In this document: piece by piece, positions 1 to 5,305 of the stretch
How positions within the stretch are numbered: the stretch's first letter is position 1
Layout of the letters: each line of letters starts with the position of its first letter
Assembly: GCA_028714995.1 (NCBI GenBank)
Contig: JAQTLI010000243.1
Span: 1 to 5,305, forward strand
From: Methylobacter sp.
Lineage (GTDB): Bacteria > Pseudomonadota > Gammaproteobacteria > Methylococcales > Methylomonadaceae
Direction of reading: 5' to 3'
Length of the DNA: 5,305 nucleotides
Program-made: the position numbers and the translations under genes
The notes under the pieces: model-generated
Told to the model about the DNA's origin: nothing
The model's input: the letters and a program-made list of their open reading frames with translations, nothing else
Databases searched by the model: none

Positions 1-74
1 GCAGTTACAATGAAAATTGGCGGATGTGGTGGTTGAGTAGGCGATATCGTAATGAAAGCCTTATGGGTCAGGTT

Positions 75-1409
75 CTACAGATCGGTTATTTCTTTAGGGT
101 AGATTTGGACAAAAACGATGCGCGGCCCGCTCATTTTTTTGACCACGACATCGAATTGGTTAAATTTAATTTTCTGATTTTCTACCGGAATATCACGTAG
201 TTTGGCCATGATGAGGCCGCCAATCGAGACTTCATCGTCCAGTTCGAGTTCCTCGTTTTCGATGTCGATGCCCAGAATTCGTTCCAGCGAGAATATCGGT
301 AGACTGCCCTTGCCGATCAGTGTGTGGTCATCGAGCCTTGTCCAGTCGTTGTTATTTTGACGGAACTCATCGCGTATTTCACCGACCATCGCGCTTAACA
401 AATTATCCAGCGTGATGAAGCCTTGCGGCTTTTGTCCTTTTTGTCCAATGATCGCAAAATGTGATGTTCCCATGCGGAATTGACGGAATAACTCCAGCGC
501 TGGTTTGTCCGGCAAAATGTATTGGATAGGACGCAAGTAATTTCTCAAATCCTCAATCGCTTTGCCTTCTTGCTGGGCGAAAAACAAGTCTTTCAAATGA
601 ATTACCCCTAACACATCAACGTCATTAGTGTCGAAATAGGGATAGCGGCTGTAGCGTTTTTGAGACACAGTTTGCAGGTTTTCCTGCAATGACTTGTTGC
701 GGTGCAATGCGGTGATCTCATGAATCGGCCGCATCAGGTCGGACACTTCCAGTTCGCTGAAATCGAGCGTTTTCGCCAGGATATTCAATTCGTCACGGGT
801 AAAGCGGTCACCAGGGTAGTTACTGCGCAAAATAAGTTTAAGTTCGTCGGCCGAGTAGTAGGCATCGTGACCGTGGACATTACCCAGGCCAAATAGACGC
901 AGTACTAAGATAGCGCTAGAGTTCAGCAGCCAGATCGCAGGATACATCAGCCAATAGAATCCGTAGAGTGGCGCGGCGCTCCATAAGCCGATCTTTTCGG
1001 GATTACGAATCGCCAGCGACTTCGGCGCAAGCTCACCGACGACGATGTGTAGAAACGAGATCTTGGAAAAGGCGAAAGCGAATGAGATGCCGTGTATCAG
1101 CTCCGGCGATGTGACGCCGATTTTAGTGAACAGTGGTTCCAAAATACTGGCAAATGCGGGTTCGCCGATCCAGCCTAAGCCAAGTGATGCAAGTGTAATA
1201 CCCAGCTGACAGGCCGATAAATAGGCATCGATTTTCGAATGCACTTTGGCCAGAATCTGTCCGCGCCAGCCTTGTGTTTTAGCAATCTCGCGGATACGTG
1301 TTTGTCGCAGTTTGACGAGACCGAACTCTGCTGCCACAAAAAAGCCATTGAGCGCAACCAGCAATAACGCGACGATGATCAGTAAAAGATTATTTATAGT
1401 GGGGATCAT
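75..1409 (-). CDS. CNNM/CorC-family membrane protein (DUF21, CBS pair, CorC_HlyC domain)
   Basis: Inner-membrane protein of the CNNM/CorC (UPF0053, 'hemolysin'-like) family, 444 residues, the usual full length. The N-terminal DUF21 membrane domain spans about residues 1-175, with hydrophobic segments near 5-29, 64-90, 106-128 and 143-172. It contains the family motifs NGFFVAAEF (21-29), ACQLGITLASLGLGW (66-80) and VVGELAPKSLAI (123-134). A cytosolic CBS pair follows at about 222-345, with DLMRP (224-228), YSRYPYF (253-259), GVIHLKDLF (268-276) and the closing GEIRDEF (343-349). The C-terminal CorC_HlyC domain covers about 360-440, with SIGGLIM at 395-401. Family members are linked to Mg2+ or other cation transport, and some to polyamine export; the substrate here cannot be told. 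An in-frame stop lies eight codons upstream of the ATG with no other start between, so the start is firm. Its Shine-Dalgarno is weak. It diverges from apbE and nothing links the two functionally. Confidence 0.93.
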   Translation of the reverse strand: MIPTINNLLLIIVALLLVALNGFFVAAEFGLVKLRQTRIREIAKTQGWRGQILAKVHSKIDAYLSACQLGITLASLGLGWIGEPAFASILEPLFTKIGVTSPELIHGISFAFAFSKISFLHIVVGELAPKSLAIRNPEKIGLWSAAPLYGFYWLMYPAIWLLNSSAILVLRLFGLGNVHGHDAYYSADELKLILRSNYPGDRFTRDELNILAKTLDFSELEVSDLMRPIHEITALHRNKSLQENLQTVSQKRYSRYPYFDTNDVDVLGVIHLKDLFFAQQEGKAIEDLRNYLRPIQYILPDKPALELFRQFRMGTSHFAIIGQKGQKPQGFITLDNLLSAMVGEIRDEFRQNNNDWTRLDDHTLIGKGSLPIFSLERILGIDIENEELELDDEVSIGGLIMAKLRDIPVENQKIKFNQFDVVVKKMSGPRIVFVQIYPKEITDL

Positions 1410-1519
1410 CTGGGAATCCGGGAAAAGTGATCAACAATGAAAAACAGGATAGTGATAGCCCCGCGTGGATTTGATGAACGGTGATCTCATTTTTTTAAAA
1501 ACCATTGCGTCTTTGGGAT

Positions 1520-1525
1520 TATAAT
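1520..1525 (+). promoter_or_regulatory. Possible sigma70 -10 box for the apbE-hpnN unit
   Basis: TATAAT, a perfect -10 consensus, lies in the 263-base divergent intergenic region about 150 bases before the apbE start. There is no convincing -35 hexamer 16-18 bases upstream (that position reads AAAAAC, just after a T-run) and no extended -10 TG. An A/T-rich region will contain such hexamers by chance, so this is only a candidate. If used, transcription would start near 1532 and leave a leader of about 140 nt. I found no convincing promoter for the minus-strand gene in the same gap. Confidence 0.3.
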
Positions 1526-1672
1526 AAACGGATTGGTTAAATGCGACATTTAACACATAAAGGGGATTGTGCTGTAATGATCCGGTAAGTTATCTCCTCG
1601 AACAATCGTTTATTAAGATACGCTGCGTGTTTTACTAATACAACCTGTGATAAGAAAAAACGGCAGACATGG

Positions 1673-2758
1673 ATGACTAATCCCGCAACTATAAATATGG
1701 AATCGCGTAATTTAATACAGGGTAGGTGGCGTTATTTGTCCAGTTCACTCGTAACTTATTGTCTAACAGTGCTTTTTATTATGCTGGCGGGTTGCTCAGA
1801 ACCGACCATTCAAAAGCTTGAAGGCCCGGTTCAAGGGACAACTTATCATATTAGTTACTGGTCCGAATCGTCGGTGGATAGCGCAGATATTAAAGCCGGC
1901 ATCGAAAGCGAATTCGCAGCTATCGACAAGTTGCTGTCCAATTACCGGCCTGACTCGATCATAGAAACTTTCAATAGTGTCGAAAACACGGGCAGCCAGG
2001 AAGTCGGTGGCGAAATCGTGTCTCTGGCTAAAATAGCACAGACAGTTCATCAGGCCAGTCAGGGTTGCTACGATTTAACAATCAAACCCTTGTTCGATTT
2101 ATGGGGCTTTCGGGGTGATGCGCTGACGATTCCTAAAGATTCGACAATTCTTGCCACGTTGAAACAAATCGGCATGGAAAAACTGGAAGTAGTGGATGAA
2201 ACCCATCTGCGTAAAAAACAATCCGATCTGAAAGTCGATTTGTCCTCTATCGCCCAAGGCTATAGCGTGGAAAGGATCAGCCGTGTTCCCGAGCAAAAAG
2301 GCATAACGCATTATCTGGTCGAGATTGGCGGAGAGCTGAAAACCCAGGGACATAAACCTGGCGATAAACCTTGGCGCATCGCCGTGGAAAGGCCGTTACC
2401 GGGCGAACAGGTCATGCAAAAAGTGATGACCCTGCCCAAGGATACGCCGATCGCCGTCATGACTTCAGGCACTTACCGGCATTATTTCGATGACCATGGG
2501 CAGCGCTACAGTCACATTCTTGATGCCCGCACCGGGAAACCGGTCACTCATAATCTGGTTTCCGTCACCGTCCTGCACAGTGATCCGGCGATTGCCGATG
2601 CCTGGTCAACCGCGCTGCTTTGTCTGGGTCAAAAGGATGGGATGAAAGCGGCGAATGCAGAAAAAATTGCAGCCCTTTTTATCGAACTGCAGGACAAAGA
2701 ACTAATCGAATCCCGAAGTGAATCGTTGAACACTTTGGGAAATCTTACCATTCATTAA
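1673..2758 (+). CDS. apbE: FAD:protein FMN transferase, ApbE-family lipoprotein
   Basis: Periplasmic flavin transferase that uses FAD to attach FMN covalently to a Thr/Ser of target proteins such as RnfG/RnfD or NqrB/NqrC. The 361 residues match the family length. A lipoprotein signal precedes lipobox LAGC with Cys41; Ser at +2 suggests outer-membrane sorting. Family motifs run in order: GTTYHI (55-60), LLSNYRPDS (87-95), YDLTIKPLFDLWGF (133-146), VDLSSIAQGY (188-197), EIGGE (217-221), KPWRIAVERP (232-241), TSGTYRHYF (264-272), HILDARTGKP (281-290) and ADAWSTAL (308-315). In the last, Asp309 and Thr313 correspond to the conserved metal-site D...T pair. No key residue is missing. The start is less sure: the ATG has no clear ribosome site and gives a long 25-residue N-region. 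Met9 (1697) or TTG at 1736, preceded by GGTAGGTGG, are alternatives. No Nqr or Rnf target gene is in view. hpnN follows after 24 bases, so co-transcription is likely. Confidence 0.95.
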   Translation: MTNPATINMESRNLIQGRWRYLSSSLVTYCLTVLFIMLAGCSEPTIQKLEGPVQGTTYHISYWSESSVDSADIKAGIESEFAAIDKLLSNYRPDSIIETFNSVENTGSQEVGGEIVSLAKIAQTVHQASQGCYDLTIKPLFDLWGFRGDALTIPKDSTILATLKQIGMEKLEVVDETHLRKKQSDLKVDLSSIAQGYSVERISRVPEQKGITHYLVEIGGELKTQGHKPGDKPWRIAVERPLPGEQVMQKVMTLPKDTPIAVMTSGTYRHYFDDHGQRYSHILDARTGKPVTHNLVSVTVLHSDPAIADAWSTALLCLGQKDGMKAANAEKIAALFIELQDKELIESRSESLNTLGNLTIH

Positions 2759-2782
2759 TGCTTATATAAGCGGATCATAGTA

Positions 2783-4651
2783 ATGTCGTTAAAAACCCAT
2801 TTGCTCAATCTCCTTTCCCGGTGGGGAAACTGGACTCTTCGTCATCCTGTTATCCTGTTTTTGACCGTCATTGTACTCGCCACTTTGTCAGCGCAATACG
2901 CCAGTAATAATTTAAGCATTAACACAGACACTGCCGAGCTTATTGCTCCCGATGCGCCTTTTCAAATAAACCGCCGCAAGGTTGAAAAGGCTTTTTCCCA
3001 GGACATGCATTCACTGTTACTGGTGGTCGAATCAGACACGCCGGAACTGACCAAAGCAGCCACCAGAAGACTGGTGCGCTTATTCAAAGTCGATAAAGAC
3101 AATATAGAATCAGCCTATATTCCCAACGAAAACGAGTTCTTCCGTCAGAACGGCTTGCTTTATCTCGACATTGATAATTTGCAGACCTTATCCAGCAATT
3201 TGTCCCAAGCCCAGCCATTTATCGGCAGAATAGCCCAGCAGCCAAACCTGACCGGCTTCTTTTCAATTTTTGAAGACGCCTTAACATCGTCAGGTAAAAG
3301 CCAGGAGATGCCCATCGATATGACGTCGCTGATTGATAAGGTTTCGCTGGCATTGCATAAAACTCTCAATGGTGAAAAAGAACTATTGTCTTGGGAAACA
3401 TTGATCGCTGAAAAGAAATTAAAAGAGAGTCACTCTAACAATGGCTTTATCATCGTTGTGCCCAAGTTTGATTTCACGCAAATCCGCCCGGCAGAGCACG
3501 CCATTGAAACTATCCGCAAAGCTGTTGCCGATATTCAGGACCCTAATTTACCCGCGGTTAAAGTCTGGATTACCGGTGAAGTCGGTCTTGAAGATGACGA
3601 ATTGGCCGGTATGAGTAGTGGTACGTTTACCGCCAGTGTTTTCTCTGTTGTTTTGGTTTTGTTCATTTTATTGATTGCTTATCGATCTATTTTATTGACG
3701 ATAGCCACATTGATTACCCTGGCTTTGGGCATGGTTTTTTGCGGGGCGTTCGCTGCTTTTTCCGTAAAAGAGCTTAATTTAATTTCAGTTGCTTTTGCCG
3801 TATCCAACATTGGTTTGGGCGTGGAATATGCCATTCATTTTTGTTTGCGTTACAGGGATAATTTGCTCCATCATGTCGATCATGAAAGAGCGATACGCAG
3901 TACTTTAGTCTCTACCAGTCCGTCGCTATTATTATGTGCGGGCACAACAGCCATCGGGCTATATGCGTTTATACCGACTAGTTACAAAGGCGTATCCGAA
4001 CTCGGCTTGTTGGCGGGAACGAGTCTATTTATCTGTCTTGTGATTACCTTGGTTGTATTGCCCGTTCTACTAAGAATCATCCCTGTACCAGCTCCTTCCG
4101 AGCCAGTGCCTAGTAACCCCGGCTTTACAACGTTGTCGGAAAAAATGGCGACATTCACGCTTCATTACGCCAAACCGATTACCATCCTAACCGGCCTGAT
4201 AGCAATCCTATCCATATTCCTGGTGTTTAACGTAAAAACTGATTTCAATCCACTTAATCTTAGGGACCCTAATACTGAATCGGTCATTGCATTCAAGAAT
4301 TTGATGAAAGATAAGGAAACCTCGCCAATGACGTTAACCGTCCTGGCGAAGGACGAAAATGAAGCCAAGACTTTACAACAAAAGCTTGCGGCATTAAGTT
4401 CGGTTGATAAAACTATCAGTCTTTTTGATTTCATGCCTTCCGACCAGGAAGATAAAATGGCTTTGATTGAAGAGATGGAAATGGTACTAGGAGCGCAAGC
4501 ACAGAATTTTCCTGCTTTAAAGCCTGACACGGATCCTGTTCCAAGCATTAATCGCCTGATAAAAGCAATAGACGACATCCTGCCAAGCAAAACCGATGCT
4601 CACGAGATAGCGGCTTTAAAAAACTTTAAATCAGAACTGCAAGATATTCTG
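2783..4651 (+). CDS. hpnN: Hopanoid-associated RND transporter HpnN, 3'-truncated at a junction
   Basis: MMPL/RND-superfamily inner-membrane transporter; HpnN proteins are needed to move hopanoids to the outer membrane. About 623 native residues are present, while the family runs to roughly 850-880. TM1 is at 21-40. The first periplasmic domain has the HpnN-like stretches SINTDTAELIAPDAPF (45-60), FFRQNGLLYL (119-128), AQPFIGRIA (143-151) and LLSWETL (201-207). TM2-TM6 lie at about 283-430 and include IGLGVEYAIHF (343-353), the TM4 region, with Glu348 where relatives usually have Asp. TM7 is about 465-483, followed by the start of the second periplasmic domain with NPLNLRDPNTES (489-500). The rest of that domain and TM8-TM12 are missing, so this copy could not work as it stands. 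The frame continues without a stop to the window end (841 codons), but everything after about 4651 is antisense of pilin genes and reads as Arg/Cys/His-rich nonsense. A weak ribosome site, AAGCGGA, precedes the ATG. The HpnN call rests on recalled family patterns, not alignment. Confidence 0.85.
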
Positions 4652-4660
4652 ATCTTGGGT
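4643..4660. other. Chimeric or rearrangement junction between hpnN and a pilin operon
   Basis: HpnN-like sequence on the plus strand is recognisable to about Q620-L623 (4640-4651). Pilin-like sequence on the minus strand is recognisable up to the Pro-Lys after the N-terminal helix (4659-4654). Both genes are therefore broken mid-domain within the same ~18 bases. Hand counts of 60-base lines give 32, 22, 19 and 27 G+C in hpnN (lines from 3481, 4381, 3661, 4561), against 33, 36, 37 and 39 after the join (lines from 4681, 4741, 4801, 4861). A GATC lies at 4651-4654. No insertion sequence, integrase, tRNA or long repeat is seen at the join. I cannot tell an assembly or cloning artefact from a true rearrangement, though the artefact is simpler. 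Confidence 0.8.
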
Positions 4661-4743
4661 ATCACCATCGCCGCCAGAATTCCAAGAATTGCCACGACTG
4701 CTACCAGTTCGATCAAAGTGAAGCCGCTCTGCGCGCCGTTCAC
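4654..4743 (-). pseudogene. N-terminal fragment of a type IV pilin-like protein, cut by the junction
   Basis: Thirty codons of a prepilin-like protein. From the GTG at 4743-4741 the product begins with leader MNGAQSG, cleaved by prepilin peptidase after Gly7, then FTLIELVAVVAILGILAA and MVIPK. Glu at +5 and Pro at +22 of the mature protein are the class hallmarks. After Lys the frame enters hpnN antisense and runs 17 meaningless residues to a stop at 4600. The gene is therefore truncated by the junction, not decayed by point mutation. The frame is open upstream to an ATG at 4836, but that extension overlaps the neighbouring pilin's end and gives an implausible leader. The GTG at 4741, with GAGAAG five bases upstream, fits best; a GTG at 4756 is possible. 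It follows the MSHA-type pilin in the same direction, so it is probably the next pilin of the same operon. Which minor or major pilin it is cannot be decided. Confidence 0.8.
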
Positions 4744-4770
4744 CGCGTCTTCTCTCACTTCATCAACCCG

Positions 4771-4782
4771 CTCTTGCAAGAG
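4771..4782. repeat. 12-base perfect palindrome between the pilin genes
   Basis: CTCTTGCAAGAG is its own reverse complement. It lies in the 67-base spacer between the two pilin reading frames, 28 bases before the GTG of the second. It could be a weak RNA hairpin or a dimeric protein site, or chance. No second copy was noticed in the window. Confidence 0.35.
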
Positions 4783-4789
4783 GCAGGCA

Positions 4790-4808
4790 TTGCGGCGCAC
4801 CGCCGCAA
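4790..4808 (-). promoter_or_regulatory. GC-rich hairpin just after the MSHA-type pilin gene
   Basis: On the minus strand this reads TTGCGGCG-GTG-CGCCGCAA, a perfect 8-base stem with a 3-base loop, beginning 2 bases after the pilin stop codon. No U-tract follows, so it is not a classical intrinsic terminator. Its place between a pilin gene and the next pilin of the same strand suggests an attenuating or 3'-end-stabilising stem that would let the first pilin be made in excess. That role is inference; the inverted repeat itself is seen directly. Confidence 0.5.
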
Positions 4809-4810
4809 CA

Positions 4811-5287
4811 TCAACAACCTGTCGGGCCCGCCGCATAGCTCGACGTATACGTAGGGCTGAGTCCGGCTGCAGTCGGCGGCAGATAGATCACCTGGCAACC
4901 TGCCGGGCTGTTTGCCTTGGCATGCTGGATTGCCGTACCTGCCAAGATGAAGTCTTCCGGCGGCGAAAAATCCATGGCCTTCATCAAATCCGCAGTGGTG
5001 GCGGCATAGCCATATTTGAGCTGAACCACAGAGACCGTGTCCGGCAGGGTGATCGTGTAGCTCAACGCATTCTCCTGACCGTTGGCTGCTGCCTTCGCAT
5101 ACAACATGCTGTTGGCACCGCGCATGGCGCCCTCGACGGCCTTCATCACCGCTGTGCGGGCATCACCCGCCGTATTCATGAACCGCGGCAGGGCAATCGC
5201 ACCCAGAATGGCAAGGATCAGAATGACCACAATCAGTTCGATCAGGGAGAATCCCGTCGCCGGTTTCAGTTTTTGCTTGCTCAGCAT
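4811..5287 (-). CDS. mshA: MSHA-type type IV pilin (MshA-like major pilin)
   Basis: Complete prepilin of 158 residues. The leader MLSKQKLKPATG ends with Gly12, the prepilin-peptidase site. The mature protein starts FSLIELIVV with Glu at +5, and the hydrophobic helix ends at LPRF with Pro at +22. Next comes DARTAVMKAVEGAMRGANS (about 42-60) and LYAKA, which resembles the MshA helix and its following segment. Cys131 and the terminal Cys158 would close a C-terminal disulfide loop (D-region) of 26 residues. The product would be a surface pilus subunit for attachment, assembled by the Msh machinery, none of which is in view. The ATG is preceded by only a weak purine stretch (GGTAAG), and the window ends 18 bases upstream, so no promoter is visible. 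A second pilin frame follows in the same direction. GC content is clearly higher than in hpnN. The type IV pilin class is sure; the MshA assignment is likely but from memory of the family. Confidence 0.85.
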   Translation of the reverse strand: MLSKQKLKPATGFSLIELIVVILILAILGAIALPRFMNTAGDARTAVMKAVEGAMRGANSMLYAKAAANGQENALSYTITLPDTVSVVQLKYGYAATTADLMKAMDFSPPEDFILAGTAIQHAKANSPAGCQVIYLPPTAAGLSPTYTSSYAAGPTGC

Positions 5288-5305
5288 AGGTCTTACCGTT
5301 TGGTT

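Noticed and set aside
3..203. Plus-strand frame open from the window edge, possibly the tail of a convergent gene
   Set aside because: It would overlap the CNNM/CorC gene by about 129 bases in antisense and has no recognisable family sequence; bases 1-74 hold nothing else I can support, and no terminator was seen there.
2761..2770. CTTATATAAG palindrome in the apbE-hpnN gap, a possible -10 or operator
   Set aside because: Short and A/T-rich, with no -35 partner evident; expected by chance.
4165..4590. 141-codon minus-strand open frame
   Set aside because: It lies wholly antisense to the well-supported hpnN frame, is Ser-rich and low in family-like features; a shadow of the real gene.
4643..4660. 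Mobile-element insertion as the cause of the join
   Set aside because: No terminal inverted repeats, target duplication, transposase or integrase reading frame is visible on either side.
4744..4836. Upstream extension of the second pilin frame to an ATG at 4836
   Set aside because: It overlaps the end of the MSHA-type pilin and gives a long charged leader unlike type IV prepilins; the GTG at 4741-4743 gives a normal seven-residue leader.
4628..4854. Plus-strand open frame ending in a protein-like, GC3-rich stretch with a stop at 4852-4854
   Set aside because: It has no ATG, crosses the junction, and is antisense to both the conserved pilin N-terminus and the MshA-like C-terminus, which have much better family evidence.

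Overview
The window reads as two unrelated pieces of proteobacterial DNA joined at about position 4650. Bases 1 to about 4650 carry three ordinary chromosomal genes: a CNNM/CorC-type membrane protein on the minus strand, then, divergently, an ApbE-type flavin transferase lipoprotein and the first ~623 codons of a hopanoid-associated RND transporter (HpnN family). HpnN points to a hopanoid-making Gram-negative bacterium. With the moderate GC content, the lipoprotein signal and the general flavour of the proteins, a gammaproteobacterium such as a methanotroph of the Methylococcales is my best guess, but this is inference, not proof.

Layout: 75-1409 (minus) CNNM/CorC-like protein; 1410-1672 divergent intergenic region with one possible sigma70 -10 box; 1673-2758 (plus) apbE; 2783-~4651 (plus) hpnN, 24 bases after apbE and probably co-transcribed with it; ~4643-4660 junction; 4654-4743 (minus) the N-terminal 30 codons of a type IV pilin-like protein, cut off by the junction; 4744-4810 spacer with a short GC-rich hairpin and a 12-base palindrome; 4811-5287 (minus) a complete MSHA-type pilin gene. 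The last 18 bases are its upstream leader.

The ApbE protein would attach FMN covalently to periplasmic domains of respiratory flavoproteins, HpnN would move hopanoids toward the outer membrane, and the CorC-like protein is an inner-membrane protein of the ion-transport type. They share the cell envelope but no obvious single pathway. The two pilin genes form a separate minus-strand operon fragment of MSHA type.

The most noteworthy signal is the junction. HpnN similarity stops and pilin similarity on the other strand starts within about 18 bases, both genes are cut mid-domain, and GC jumps from roughly 32-53% to 55-65% per 60-base line. The hpnN frame happens to stay open through the antisense of the pilin genes to the end of the window, giving a false 841-codon fusion whose length mimics a full HpnN. 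A chimeric assembly or clone is the simplest explanation; a real rearrangement is possible. I see no novel system here.
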